Shown here: in pieces, positions 45,616 through 56,897 of the stretch
Numbering within the stretch: the first letter of the stretch is position 1
How the letters are laid out: every line of letters begins with the position of its first letter
Assembly (NCBI RefSeq): GCF_003149185.1
Contig: NZ_QGDO01000007.1
Coordinates: 1-64,000 of the forward strand
DNA: 64,000 nt
Direction of reading: 5' to 3'
Origin: Sediminitomix flava
Lineage (GTDB): Bacteria; Bacteroidota; Bacteroidia; Cytophagales; Flammeovirgaceae
Notes under the pieces: model-generated
Databases searched by the model: none
Seen by the model: the letters and a program-made list of their open reading frames with translations, nothing else
What the model was told of the DNA's origin: nothing
Position numbers and translations under genes: made by a program

Positions 45616-45645
45616 AGCCCTTTCAAGAGTTCTTGAAAGGGCTAA
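45616..45645. terminator. Terminator between ggt and acs
   Basis: AGCCCTTTCAAGA (45616-45628) pairs with TCTTGAAAGGGCT (45631-45643). The minus strand continues TCTTTATT, while the plus strand has no T-run, so it works best for acs. Confidence 0.7.
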
Positions 45646-45666
45646 CATATAAGCGAGAGAAAGAAA

Positions 45667-47592
<1,926 letters not shown>

Positions 47593-47911
47593 GGTAATAC
47601 TAGTCTATTGTTGTTGTTTAAAGTTATTGGTATTCTAAAGGGTGATTCAGTACCGAATTTTATATCTTGAACATATATTGAGGGACAAGAGGTCGTGACT
47701 CGTTTCTCAGTTTAAGAAATAGAATTTTAAAGACTGAAAGCCCTTTGAGTTATAAGATTTTCATTGTTTAATTTCATTAACATTACGGATAATTTTATAA
47801 AAACCCAATTAAATAGTATATTCTTCCAAGAACTGTCGACGAAATAATGGTTTTCAGTGACCAATAGATGAACACAGTGATTTTTAGTATAAACAACACA
47901 CAAAAACACGT
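47593..47911. other. Divergent spacer, nothing recognised
   Basis: About 320 bp between acs and the carboxylase gene, AT-rich. There is an open frame on the minus strand without protein character. No clear promoter box or hairpin. Confidence 0.4.
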
Positions 47912-49552
47912 ATGAACGACCAAAAACTAGCTGCTTTTCACCTCAATCAAGAAAAAATCAAACAGCTTTGTTCGGAACTAGAAGCAAAGAAAGAAGAAGT
48001 TTTTCTAGGAGGAGGAAAGAAGAAAATAGAGAAGCATCACGCAAAAGGAAAGATGACCGCTAGAGAAAGAATTGATTACCTCATTGATGATGGATCAGAC
48101 TTTCTAGAGTTTGGTACTTTTGCAGGTGATCAAATGTATAAAGAGCACGGAGGATGCCCTTCTGGTGGTGTAGTAACTGGAGTTGGAAGTGTACAAGGCC
48201 GTTTATGTGTCATTGTAGCGAATGATGCGACAGTAAAAGCTGGTGCATGGTTTCCAATTACAGCTAAGAAAAACCTTAGAGCACAAGAAATTTCGATCGA
48301 AAATAAACTCCCAATCATTTACCTGGTAGACAGTGCGGGTGTTTACCTACCAATGCAAGATGAGATTTTCCCCGATAAAGAACATTTTGGGCGAATCTTT
48401 AGAAATAACGCAGTAATGTCTTCGGAAGGCATCGTTCAAATCTCTGCAATTATGGGAAGTTGTGTAGCTGGAGGTGCTTATTTACCTATAATGTCTGACG
48501 AGGCAATGATTGTAGAAGGTACAGGTTCTGTTTTTCTAGCAGGCTCTTACCTTGTGCGTTCAGCAATTGGAGAAAGTGTAGATAATGAAACCTTAGGCGG
48601 AGCAGAAACGCATTGTGAAATTTCTGGTGTGACGGATTACAAATGTAAAGATGATAAAGATTGTCTTGATCGAATCCGTAATATCATGGATAAGTTGGGG
48701 AGTAATCAGAAAGCAGGCTATGATCGTACAACGCCAATTCCACCAGCTAAAGACCCCGAAGAGCTTCTTGGTTTATTCCCTGAAGATAGGGTGAAGCCTT
48801 ATGAGATGCTAGAGGTAATCGAGCGTTTAGTTGACAATTCGGAGTTTGAACAATATAAAGAAGGCTACGGTCAAAGCATTCTTTGTGGCTATGCTCGAAT
48901 AGATGGTTGGGCTGTCGGGATTGTAGCAAACCAACGTACAGTTCAGAAATCTAAAAAAGGAGAGATGCAAATGGGCGGAGTTATTTATTCTGATTCAGCG
49001 GATAAAGCTTCTCGTTTTATCATGAATTGTAATCAGAAGAAGATACCATTAGTTTTCCTACAAGATGTTTCTGGGTTTATGGTAGGAAGCCGTTCTGAGC
49101 ATGGAGGAATCATAAAAGATGGTGCTAAAATGGTAAGTGCAATGGCTAATTCTGTGGTTCCTAAATTTACAATCGTATTAGGGAATTCATATGGGGCAGG
49201 GAATTATGCTATGTGTGGAAAAGCTTATGACCCAAGACTGATTATGGCTTGGCCTACAGCAAAAATGGCTGTGATGAGTGGTAATTCAGCTGCTCAGACT
49301 TTACTTCAGATAAAAGTATCCTCTTTGAAAGCTCAAGGAAAAGAAATTACAGAAGAGGAAAAGAAAGCATTGCTTGAAGAAATAAAAGCTAAATACGAAG
49401 AACAGCTTTCTCCGTATTATGCTGCAGCTCGTTTATGGGTTGATGATGTGATTCAACCTTTAGGTACACGGAAAGTAATTTCTATTGGAATAGCAGCTGC
49501 AAATGAGTCGCCTATTGATAAACGTTATAATGTAGGTGTTATTCAAACTTAA
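47912..49552 (+). CDS. Acyl-CoA carboxylase beta (carboxyltransferase) subunit
   Basis: 546 residues. N-half motifs are GKMTARERIDYLIDDGS and HGGCPSGGVVTGVGSV, then VYLPMQDEIFPDKEHFGRIF and MGSCVAGGAYLPIMSDE. The C-half has FLQDVSGFMVGSRSEHGGI and VLGNSYGAGNYAMCGKAY. The order and the MQDEIFPDKEHFGRIF stretch are closest to methylcrotonyl-CoA carboxylase beta subunits; propionyl- or geranyl-CoA are alternatives. It transfers carboxyl from biotin to an acyl-CoA. The biotin carboxylase/BCCP subunit is not adjacent. Confidence 0.88.
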   Translation: MNDQKLAAFHLNQEKIKQLCSELEAKKEEVFLGGGKKKIEKHHAKGKMTARERIDYLIDDGSDFLEFGTFAGDQMYKEHGGCPSGGVVTGVGSVQGRLCVIVANDATVKAGAWFPITAKKNLRAQEISIENKLPIIYLVDSAGVYLPMQDEIFPDKEHFGRIFRNNAVMSSEGIVQISAIMGSCVAGGAYLPIMSDEAMIVEGTGSVFLAGSYLVRSAIGESVDNETLGGAETHCEISGVTDYKCKDDKDCLDRIRNIMDKLGSNQKAGYDRTTPIPPAKDPEELLGLFPEDRVKPYEMLEVIERLVDNSEFEQYKEGYGQSILCGYARIDGWAVGIVANQRTVQKSKKGEMQMGGVIYSDSADKASRFIMNCNQKKIPLVFLQDVSGFMVGSRSEHGGIIKDGAKMVSAMANSVVPKFTIVLGNSYGAGNYAMCGKAYDPRLIMAWPTAKMAVMSGNSAAQTLLQIKVSSLKAQGKEITEEEKKALLEEIKAKYEEQLSPYYAAARLWVDDVIQPLGTRKVISIGIAAANESPIDKRYNVGVIQT

Positions 49553-49560
49553 TAAAGTTA

Positions 49561-49596
49561 AAAACTCTGCTCATTTCGAGCAGAGTTTTATTTTTG
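49561..49596 (+). terminator. Terminator of the carboxylase gene
   Basis: AAAACTCTGCTC (49561-49572) pairs perfectly with GAGCAGAGTTTT (49578-49589), followed by ATTTTTG. Confidence 0.9.
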
Positions 49597-49609
49597 TTTT
49601 AAATCACTT

Positions 49610-49617
49610 TATCTTTG
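49610..49617 (+). promoter_or_regulatory. Candidate -7 box for the zinc-ribbon membrane-protein gene
   Basis: TATCTTTG fits TAnnTTTG and lies 41 bases before the ATG at 49658. The matching TTG is not at the ideal distance. Confidence 0.4.
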
Positions 49618-49657
49618 TATTTCAGACAATAAACTTGACTAAACACTTCAAACTCGT

Positions 49658-50533
49658 ATGATTCATACAAGAATTAAATCTGTCGCTCAACGTCTAAACT
49701 GGTATAGAACAAAGGATAAAACTTTTGGGCTTTATCAAGGATATGTTTTTCACATGGGAGATGGAAACGGTATGAAGTTTATTTTTTGCATACTGAAAAA
49801 TATTGACAACATTACAATTGCCAATCTTCAAGCCACGCTAGAGCTTCGTAAGTCAGAATTTAAAAATGTAAATATCAAATTACAGGATCGGATTTTATAC
49901 CTCAGTTTTGAAGAAGGTATTTTTCCATCTATAAGAAGATCAAAATTTGTAAGAGCTTTAGATTCTTTAGTTGAAATCTTTGAAAACCTAGATATACCTA
50001 AACAAGATAGCTGTTTTGAGTGCGGGGCTGAAGAGGATCTAGATTATTACAACTATCAGCAAATGGGAATGTTGCTATGTGATAGCTGTTCGTCTAAGAT
50101 GGAAGAAAAGGTTGAGCTTTCTCTTTTGGAATGGAAAAGTGAGGAAAAAAATTACTTAAAAGGTTCTTTAAGTGCAGGATTTGCCGCTACTCTTATCAGT
50201 GCTATTTGGATACTTTCAAGTTACTATTCAAATAAAGTCTTTCCTGGCTTTTCATTACTCATCCCTTATTTTGTGAATAAAGGCTATGAATGGGGAGGAG
50301 GAAGAATTGGAAAATGGACAATTCTTATTTTGGCTCTTATAATTACCTTTTTTGAAGGCATGTGTTTAGCATTTATTTTTGATAAATTCCACAATAGTCC
50401 AGATGTGCCTTTAAGCTCTTTATTGAATGGAGGAGCAATTTCACTTTGGGTTTGTATGATATCTGTGATATGGTTTTTCTTCTTTTATAAAGAAAATCTT
50501 CCAGAGTTTTATTCAGCCGAAAAAGTTAATTAA
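49658..50533 (+). CDS. Zinc-ribbon membrane protein, uncharacterised
   Basis: 291 residues. A soluble N-terminal region of about 125 residues (RLNWYRTKDKTFGLYQGYVF, a strand-rich FCILKNIDN section) is followed by a four-Cys ribbon (CFECGAEEDL, then LLCDSCSSKM). Three membrane helices follow, near 170-190, 220-240 and 255-275, with a GYEWGGGRIGKW loop. The ribbon and membrane layout resembles small Bacteroidota proteins of unknown function. No enzyme motif is seen. It stands alone between two terminators. Confidence 0.65.
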   Translation: MIHTRIKSVAQRLNWYRTKDKTFGLYQGYVFHMGDGNGMKFIFCILKNIDNITIANLQATLELRKSEFKNVNIKLQDRILYLSFEEGIFPSIRRSKFVRALDSLVEIFENLDIPKQDSCFECGAEEDLDYYNYQQMGMLLCDSCSSKMEEKVELSLLEWKSEEKNYLKGSLSAGFAATLISAIWILSSYYSNKVFPGFSLLIPYFVNKGYEWGGGRIGKWTILILALIITFFEGMCLAFIFDKFHNSPDVPLSSLLNGGAISLWVCMISVIWFFFFYKENLPEFYSAEKVN

Positions 50534-50572
50534 AAAACAAAGCCCAAGTCCTAGACTTGGGCTTTGTTTTTT
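50532..50572. terminator. Long bidirectional terminator at a convergent junction
   Basis: Perfect 19-bp stem (50532-50550 with 50554-50572, core ACAAAGCCCAAGTC) with A-run and T-run arms. It begins within the plus-gene stop region and its last two bases belong to the DUF4249 gene stop codon (50571-50573). Confidence 0.9.
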
Positions 50573-51446
50573 ATTCTATTACGATATCGTATTGACTATA
50601 AGCAGTAAAAATACCTATTCCACCATCAATATTTGAATGTGAATTTTTAGGCTCAATGAAAGGGTTATCCTCAAACTCTAGCAAGTTTCTTCGATCTTCT
50701 TGATTCAAGTAAAATGATTCATCGAGTGTATATAAGGTACAAATATATTGTTCTAGTAAAGAGTCTTGATGTTGGTTTAGATTTGTTGTAAATGATGCCA
50801 CTCTTGTTTTGAAAGGATTAGCTTCATCTTTTGTATTTATATCTTCTCCAAACAAACCGTACACCGGAGAGTGACTGTGTTCAAAAGTTACTGTATCTAC
50901 TTTAGTCCGTAGATAGGTGATTTGAAATGAATAATAATAGTGACCGTCAGATGGCGTAAATTTATAGTTTGATTCCCCATTGTATTTATAGAACATGTGA
51001 TCAGATTCTATATCTGTTTTGAATTTCTCTATAATAAGTGATGTATTACTGAAAGGGACAGTGCATTGAGCTGATACTATTTTGTTTTTATAATTGATAT
51101 CCAAATAGTAAGTTTTGCCTTCTTCTATTGAAAATAGATTTGGAATAGCTTCATAAAGAGCATAAGTCTCATTAAATAGGAGTTGAACCGTTTGTCCATT
51201 TTCATCTGAAATAAAAACATCAGCATCTTCAATAGTTCGACTAGATTCATCACTCAATTCGTAAGGATTATCAGTTTTGGCGACATAAACTCTTAAGATG
51301 TCAGTCTGTGGTTTTAGGTATCCGTAAACTACAATATCTTGTTGAAATTCTGGGAGATGCTTTTCTTCAACGTCTTTATATAAATACAGTTCATCACAAG
51401 AAATAATAAGTATTGAGAAAAGTAATAGTATATGAATAGTTTTCAT
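50571..51446 (-). CDS. DUF4249 lipoprotein, partner of the TonB-dependent receptor
   Basis: 291 residues with a lipobox (ILIISC, Cys17). DUF4249 pattern: an early FQQDIVVYGYLKPQ strand with DILRVYVAKTDNP, a middle beta-rich region (EEGKTYYLDINYKN, IVSAQCTVPF), and a C-terminal NPFIEPKNSHSNIDGGIGIFTAYS. These proteins sit next to TonB receptors in Bacteroidota and are thought to be surface-exposed substrate-binding lipoproteins. Here the gap to the receptor gene is 13 bp. Confidence 0.85.
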   Translation of the reverse strand: MKTIHILLLFSILIISCDELYLYKDVEEKHLPEFQQDIVVYGYLKPQTDILRVYVAKTDNPYELSDESSRTIEDADVFISDENGQTVQLLFNETYALYEAIPNLFSIEEGKTYYLDINYKNKIVSAQCTVPFSNTSLIIEKFKTDIESDHMFYKYNGESNYKFTPSDGHYYYSFQITYLRTKVDTVTFEHSHSPVYGLFGEDINTKDEANPFKTRVASFTTNLNQHQDSLLEQYICTLYTLDESFYLNQEDRRNLLEFEDNPFIEPKNSHSNIDGGIGIFTAYSQYDIVIE

Positions 51447-51459
51447 AGATTAATCTTAG

Positions 51460-53877
51460 TTAAAATTCAAGTTTATAGCTGAAAGAGGGGATCCATCTAA
51501 ATAGACTGACTTGTACGATATTTCTAGAAGTTGATTGACTACGATTTTGAGGGTTATAGATTACCTCAGAATTAAGTCTATAATAAAACGGATTTTGTCG
51601 TCCATAGACATTAAATAGAGAAACTTCCCAAGTTCTTTTCCTATTTCTTCTTTTAGCTTTATGAAACTGAATTGAGAAGTCCAAACGATGAAAAGCTAAT
51701 GACCTGAAATTATTTCTTTCATCATAATAGTAATTATCCCCACCGGGAAAGATAAAAACTTCCTCAACATTGAAGTCTTTTCCAATAGACGTTTTATTAG
51801 GTATAAAATCAGTGCGATATGAACTATGAACATCGGTGGGTATGGTATAAGGTGTACCTGAGCCAAATACCCAAACACCCGATAGTGTAATATTTTGGCG
51901 TAGTTTATAAATTCCGACAAGTGAAAGATCATGTCTTCTATCCCAACTAGCCCAAAATTCTTTACCATTATTTAGTTCATCAAATTTAAGTTTAGCCCAA
52001 GCTAAAGTATAAGCTGCCCAGCCAGAGAAACGCCCATATTTTTTTTGCAGTAAGACTTCAAATCCATAAGATTTTGCATCACCTCTTGTAATATTATTTT
52101 GCCAATCAATTACTTTAAGATCAGTTACATCTTCAAAGTCAACCATCAAAAAGTTAGCACCTTCCTTATACTGAATAACATTTTCTGACCATTTGTAATA
52201 GCCTTCTAAAGTGAAATTTATATCATTAGGTAAATCTTTAGCAAAGCCTAAGGCTATTTGATTTGAGGTTTGTGGGATTACATTTTTAGTAGAAGTCACC
52301 CAAAGGTCAGTAGGGAGGCCAACACCCGTATTACTTAGTTTATGTACATACTGATTCATTGTAGCAAATGAAGCTTTTAAGGCTGTTGATTTATTTAGCT
52401 TTAAAGATGATGAAAGCCTCGGTTCAAAATAATCGTAATAGGTATCATCATGTCTGAATAAACTATACCTAATTCCTAAGTTGAAATGTAATTTTTTACT
52501 CAATTTGAAGTCATCTTCTATGTATATGGCACTTTCTTGAGTATATGTATTCTGAGTCGTATTTACAGGTATATTATCGTCTAAAGAAGATGCATAGACA
52601 AATGCCGCAGGTGCAAATTTATAAAAAGTAGAAGTTACACCGAGTTTTATAGCGTGTTTTGGATTTGGTAAATAATCTAAGTTAAACTTTATGGTGTAGT
52701 CATCTATTAGAGATTTGTAATTGAGATTATAAGTTTTAACCTCGTCATCCTCATTTTTATCTTTTGAGTTTACATTGAAATTATAATTGCTGGTAATTAG
52801 CGCTAAGTTTGAAAATAGTTTGTTACTAAAAATGTGATTCCACCTCAATGTACCTGTTAAGTTTCCCCAATACAAATTTTCATTGTGCTGGTTCTGATCT
52901 ACAGTTTCATTCAAATAGTAATTATCTCTTCCAGAAAATCCACTTAAAAATATTCGGTCTTTCTTGCCAAGTTCAAAATTTACTTTAGCATTTATGTCAT
53001 AGAAATAATATCCTGAATTGAATTCGTCTGTCATTAGAGGGCGAGAAACCACATCAAAATATGTTCTCCGTCCAGAAAGAAGAAATGAAGATTTCCCTTT
53101 TTGTATAGGGCCTTCAAGGGTCAGATTAGAGGAGATAAGTCCTAAGCCTATTTTACCATGAAATTCCTCTTGATGTCCATCTTTCATTTGCATATCTAAA
53201 ACAGAAGATAATCTACCTCCGAAACGGGCAGGGAAACCACCTTTATACAGGTCAACACTTTTAATAGCATCGCCATTGAAAACAGAAAAGAAACCAAATA
53301 AGTGTTGCGCATTATAGACATTGGCATCATCAAGAATTAAAAGATTCTGATCGTCACTTCCTCCTCTCACAAATAATCCAGCACTTCCTTCTCTTCCTGA
53401 CTGAACGCCAGGCATGAGTTGAATGACTTTTATAATGTCTTTTTCACCAAGGAAAACGGGTATTTCTTGTATTTGGCTTGTCGGAATGTTTATAACACTC
53501 ATTTGAACCTCATCACTAACCTTATTTATTTTTTGAGCATTAACTTCAATCTCTTGTAATTCAATGTAAGAAGGAACCAAAGTCATATTTTTATCTACAT
53601 TCTCAGATAGATTTATCTTAATAGTTTGGCTGCCATATCCTACAAATGAATATGTGATGTCGTATTCTCCTTTTGGGAGAGTGATAGAATAAAAACCATA
53701 AGCGTTTGTGCTTACTCCTGTAGAAGTACCCAATAAATAAATTGACACACCAGGCAATCTTTCTCCACTACTTTTTTCTTTTACAAAACCACTGATTGTG
53801 AATTTTTCTCCTTGAGCAAAGTTTGTTGTGAGTTTAAAAAGTAGTAATGATAATAGAATAAAAAACTTTTGTTTCAT
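51460..53877 (-). CDS. TonB-dependent outer-membrane receptor with CarboxypepD_reg-like domain
   Basis: 805 residues. A signal peptide (ends TNFAQ) is followed by a CarboxypepD_reg-like domain (ISGFVKEKSSGERLPGVSIYLLG) and a plug domain (VIQLMPGVQSGREGSAGLFVRGG, then SVDLYKGGFPARFGGRLSSVLDM). The beta-barrel ends in a Phe (SFSYKLEF). The substrate is unknown. The organisation is receptor first, then the DUF4249 lipoprotein, as in other nutrient-uptake pairs. It is transcribed divergently from the efflux operon. Confidence 0.9.
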   Translation of the reverse strand: MKQKFFILLSLLLFKLTTNFAQGEKFTISGFVKEKSSGERLPGVSIYLLGTSTGVSTNAYGFYSITLPKGEYDITYSFVGYGSQTIKINLSENVDKNMTLVPSYIELQEIEVNAQKINKVSDEVQMSVINIPTSQIQEIPVFLGEKDIIKVIQLMPGVQSGREGSAGLFVRGGSDDQNLLILDDANVYNAQHLFGFFSVFNGDAIKSVDLYKGGFPARFGGRLSSVLDMQMKDGHQEEFHGKIGLGLISSNLTLEGPIQKGKSSFLLSGRRTYFDVVSRPLMTDEFNSGYYFYDINAKVNFELGKKDRIFLSGFSGRDNYYLNETVDQNQHNENLYWGNLTGTLRWNHIFSNKLFSNLALITSNYNFNVNSKDKNEDDEVKTYNLNYKSLIDDYTIKFNLDYLPNPKHAIKLGVTSTFYKFAPAAFVYASSLDDNIPVNTTQNTYTQESAIYIEDDFKLSKKLHFNLGIRYSLFRHDDTYYDYFEPRLSSSLKLNKSTALKASFATMNQYVHKLSNTGVGLPTDLWVTSTKNVIPQTSNQIALGFAKDLPNDINFTLEGYYKWSENVIQYKEGANFLMVDFEDVTDLKVIDWQNNITRGDAKSYGFEVLLQKKYGRFSGWAAYTLAWAKLKFDELNNGKEFWASWDRRHDLSLVGIYKLRQNITLSGVWVFGSGTPYTIPTDVHSSYRTDFIPNKTSIGKDFNVEEVFIFPGGDNYYYDERNNFRSLAFHRLDFSIQFHKAKRRNRKRTWEVSLFNVYGRQNPFYYRLNSEVIYNPQNRSQSTSRNIVQVSLFRWIPSFSYKLEF

Positions 53878-53933
53878 ATCGAATTTTTAATGTAATCGAA
53901 TAATAAGACATTTATTTCTATAAAGTTGACATT

Positions 53934-53941
53934 CAAATTTA
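53934..53941 (-). promoter_or_regulatory. Candidate -7 box of the TonB receptor gene
   Basis: TAAATTTG on the minus strand fits TAnnTTTG and lies 57 bases upstream of the receptor ATG. The inverted repeat at 53961-53977 sits just upstream of it, where a regulator could act. Confidence 0.45.
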
Positions 53942-53960
53942 TTTTTTTCTTTAAAAATTC

Positions 53961-53977
53961 TGTTCCACAACGGAACA
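53961..53977. repeat. Inverted repeat TGTTCC-N5-GGAACA in the divergent promoter region
   Basis: Perfect 6-bp arms (53961-53966 and 53972-53977) around ACAAC. The half-site GGAACA appears again at 54106-54111, directly before the adaptor gene, with CGAACA ten bases earlier (54096-54101). This is a plausible operator; the sigma-54-type regulator of the operon is a candidate binder (inference). Confidence 0.4.
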
Positions 53978-54111
53978 CTCTGCTATTTTTTGAAGCACTT
54001 TTAGTGCTGTTTATTTTTGTGGTTATTGATTCAAGTTATTGATAATTAGCACCCTGTGTTGTTTGGTTCATTCTTTTCATAATAAATGGCATAACCGAAC
54101 AGAATGGAACA

Positions 54112-55368
54112 ATGGATAAAGTTATTTCACAGGAAATTCAGCATAAGGAAAAAAGAAAAAGATATATAAAACTTGGGATTGGTGTAGTGGCTATCATAGG
54201 AATAGGAATTACAACCCTTGATTTTTTAACCAAGTCTGTGTCTCGAAAAGATATTTTGATTGGGGTAGTTGAACGAGGAGAAGTGTCACTTGAAATATCT
54301 GCACGAGGAAGAGTTGAACCTGTTTATCAGAAAGCATTGACAGCACCTTTTTCAACCGTTTTAGAGTCAGTAGTAAAAACAATAGGAGATAAAGTAGATA
54401 AGGAAAGTCAAATACTTATTCTGGATAGAGAGGCTGAGTTGAGTAAACTCAAGCAGATGGAAGATGAGGCTGAAGTAAAAAGGAGTCAATTAAAAAAAGA
54501 AGAACTCAGACTGAATAAAGAATTATTTGATTTGGAAACGGATGCATCAGTTACAGCACTCGAAATCAATAATCTGAAAGCGAATTTGAGCAGTGAGAAA
54601 AAGTTATTGGAGGTTGGTGGAACAACAGAAGAATCTGTCCAAAAAGCGGAAACAGCTTTGCAGGTCGCAGAATTGAATAATAAGAAACTACAGAATGATT
54701 TAGCCTATAAAAAGCTATCTATTCAAGAAGAGCTGAAACTTCTTAAAATCAATCTTCAGATAGAGCTTGAAAATATAGAAGAACAAAAACGAAAGTTAGT
54801 GAAAGCGGAAGTAAAAGCAGGGATAGATGGCGCAATTACTTTTGTGAATGACAATGTAGGTTCTTCAGTTCAAACGGGAGAAGTATTAGCAAGAGTTGCA
54901 AATTTGGATGCTTTCAGAATCAAAGGAATGGTAGCCGAAAGTTACAGTCATCAGGTAGCAGTTGGTATGGAAGCTCGGATAGAAACAAGTAGTGAAGCTT
55001 TTACAGGTCAGGTAACAAGTATGGCACCTTCATCGGATAAAGGAATGGTTACTTTTTACCTTTCTATTGATGCTGATAGTACAACATTAAGTAAGCTCAG
55101 ACCGGATATGATTGCGGATGTTTCTTTAAAGCTCGAAAGTAATAAAGGGACTTTGAGAGTGAGAAATAGAGGTGCTTTCTTAGGGAAATCAACGGAAGAG
55201 ATTTTTGTGATACGAGGGGGAAGTGCTGAAAAGATTGATGTAAAAACAGGCTTTAGAAATACAGATTGGATAGAAATACAATCGGGTTTGTATGAAGGAG
55301 ATTCTATCATTATTTCGAATACAGCTAAGTTTATCAACTCGCCTGTAGTCAACCTTAAAAGTGAATAA
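54112..55368 (+). CDS. Periplasmic adaptor of an ABC efflux pump (HlyD/MacA-like)
   Basis: 418 residues. It has an N-terminal membrane helix (about 22-42, LGIGVVAIIGIGITTL), then a lipoyl-like half (EISARGRVEPVYQKALTAPF). A long coiled-coil hairpin (about 105-245) and the second lipoyl half (AGIDGAITFVNDNVGSSVQ) follow, and then a beta-barrel region (RIKGMVAESYSHQVAVGM). It joins the inner-membrane ABC pump to TolC. It starts the operon; the TolC gene follows 3 bp after its stop. Confidence 0.88.
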   Translation: MDKVISQEIQHKEKRKRYIKLGIGVVAIIGIGITTLDFLTKSVSRKDILIGVVERGEVSLEISARGRVEPVYQKALTAPFSTVLESVVKTIGDKVDKESQILILDREAELSKLKQMEDEAEVKRSQLKKEELRLNKELFDLETDASVTALEINNLKANLSSEKKLLEVGGTTEESVQKAETALQVAELNNKKLQNDLAYKKLSIQEELKLLKINLQIELENIEEQKRKLVKAEVKAGIDGAITFVNDNVGSSVQTGEVLARVANLDAFRIKGMVAESYSHQVAVGMEARIETSSEAFTGQVTSMAPSSDKGMVTFYLSIDADSTTLSKLRPDMIADVSLKLESNKGTLRVRNRGAFLGKSTEEIFVIRGGSAEKIDVKTGFRNTDWIEIQSGLYEGDSIIISNTAKFINSPVVNLKSE

Positions 55369-55371
55369 GTT

Positions 55372-56814
55372 ATGAGGTATTTATATACGATATATTTCTG
55401 CTTTCTTGGCTTTTCAGTTTTTGGTCAGAACGTACTTAGTTTAAAAGAAGCAATTGAAATTGCACAATCTAATTCGTTGCAAGGAAAAGAATTTACGGCT
55501 ACGCAAGAAGCTGCTGAATGGGAGTTTAAATCTTTTAGAGCTTCATTCTTACCTCAGCTTTCCCTTGAGGCTAGCCCTGCTTCTTATTCAAATACTTTTA
55601 ATCCAATTACTCAGCCCGATGGCGGTGTAGAATATCAATCCATCGAGCAAAACAACGGAAGTATTCAACTAAATCTTTCACAAGAAATCGTAAGTACAGG
55701 TGGACAACTTTATGTTGGGAGTCAACTCGTGCGATTTGACGATTTCTTACAGAGTCAGCATCAATATAATGCTCAGCCATTTTTCATTGGATATTCACAA
55801 CCAATTCTTAAGTACAATGAATTGAAGTGGCAGAGAAAACTTCAACCTTTACAATTAGAAGAAGCTCAGAAGGGGTACTCAGAAGATATGGAGTGGTTGG
55901 GCTTACAGACAACCAATTTATTTTTTGTGGCTTTGAAAGCACAAATTCAATCAAAAATTGCTCAGAATAATTTATCCGATAACCAAAAAATTCTCAAAAT
56001 AACAGAAGAGAAGTTGGCATTGGGTAGAGCAAGCAAAAATGATCTTTTACAAGTCAAACTCAACGTGCTGAATGCTGGGAAGCAATTTTCGGATGCAGAA
56101 CTAAATAATATGATGGCATTGAGAGCCTTGTGTGATTTTTTAAACCTTGACCCTGAAGATAGAAGTTTAAGTCTCCAATTGCCTCAAATATTGGACTTGA
56201 AAGAAGTAAGTGCGGATTTAGCTTGGAAGAAAGCACAAACAAATCGAAAAGATTTTGTGACTTATCACAAGAAAATGATAGAGGCAGAAAGTGAAGTAGC
56301 GAGAGTAAAACGCAATAATCGCTTTCAAGCAGATTTGAATGTTGCTATCGGATTTAACAATCAAGCTAATTCTTTAGATCAGACCTATTCCAATACAGTT
56401 CAATCACAACAAGTAAATCTCAGTTTGAGTATGCCGATTGTAGACTGGGGCAAAGGAAAAGGAGTAATCAAAGCAGCTCAACTCAAACGAAAAAGAATAG
56501 AGGCAAATGTAGAGCGAGATAAAATGACTTTTGAAAGGGATGTCATCAATACGGTACAACAGCTTTCCAATGCGAGTATTCAGGTAGATCGGAATATGGA
56601 GGCTCAAGAAATAGCTTCAGAAAAATACGAAATCGCTTTGAGCAAATTCAGTCTCGGAGAATTATCAATGCGAGAATTGGTTTGGAATACTTCAGAAAAA
56701 GATGCCGCTCAAAATGAATATATACTTGCCTTAGAATCTTATTGGTTAAGCTTTTATCAGTTAAGAACACTTACCCTCTTCGATTTTGAAACTCAACAAG
56801 ACATACACTACTAA
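55372..56814 (+). CDS. TolC-family outer-membrane efflux protein
   Basis: 480 residues with a signal peptide (ends VFGQ). The OEP fold has two repeats, with LSMPIVDWGKGKGVIKAAQ marking the second repeat. The ending YQLRTLTLFDFE is shared with the orphan paralogue at 32-34 kb. It is translationally linked to the adaptor gene (3-bp gap) and 83 bp before the ATPase gene. It forms the outer-membrane exit duct of the pump. Confidence 0.92.
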   Translation: MRYLYTIYFCFLGFSVFGQNVLSLKEAIEIAQSNSLQGKEFTATQEAAEWEFKSFRASFLPQLSLEASPASYSNTFNPITQPDGGVEYQSIEQNNGSIQLNLSQEIVSTGGQLYVGSQLVRFDDFLQSQHQYNAQPFFIGYSQPILKYNELKWQRKLQPLQLEEAQKGYSEDMEWLGLQTTNLFFVALKAQIQSKIAQNNLSDNQKILKITEEKLALGRASKNDLLQVKLNVLNAGKQFSDAELNNMMALRALCDFLNLDPEDRSLSLQLPQILDLKEVSADLAWKKAQTNRKDFVTYHKKMIEAESEVARVKRNNRFQADLNVAIGFNNQANSLDQTYSNTVQSQQVNLSLSMPIVDWGKGKGVIKAAQLKRKRIEANVERDKMTFERDVINTVQQLSNASIQVDRNMEAQEIASEKYEIALSKFSLGELSMRELVWNTSEKDAAQNEYILALESYWLSFYQLRTLTLFDFETQQDIHY

Positions 56815-56897
56815 AATTTAGAATGATATAGACTGCATTCATGAAATATTTTCATTCTAAAAAACTTATTTAATTTTATATTTTAAACACTATTTCC

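Noticed and set aside
47727-47909. Short open frame on the minus strand upstream of the carboxylase gene
   Set aside because: No start context, no family character, and it lies in promoter DNA.
53878-54111. Sigma-54 promoter for the efflux operon
   Set aside because: TGGCAT is present near 54087, but no GC pair lies at the correct distance.
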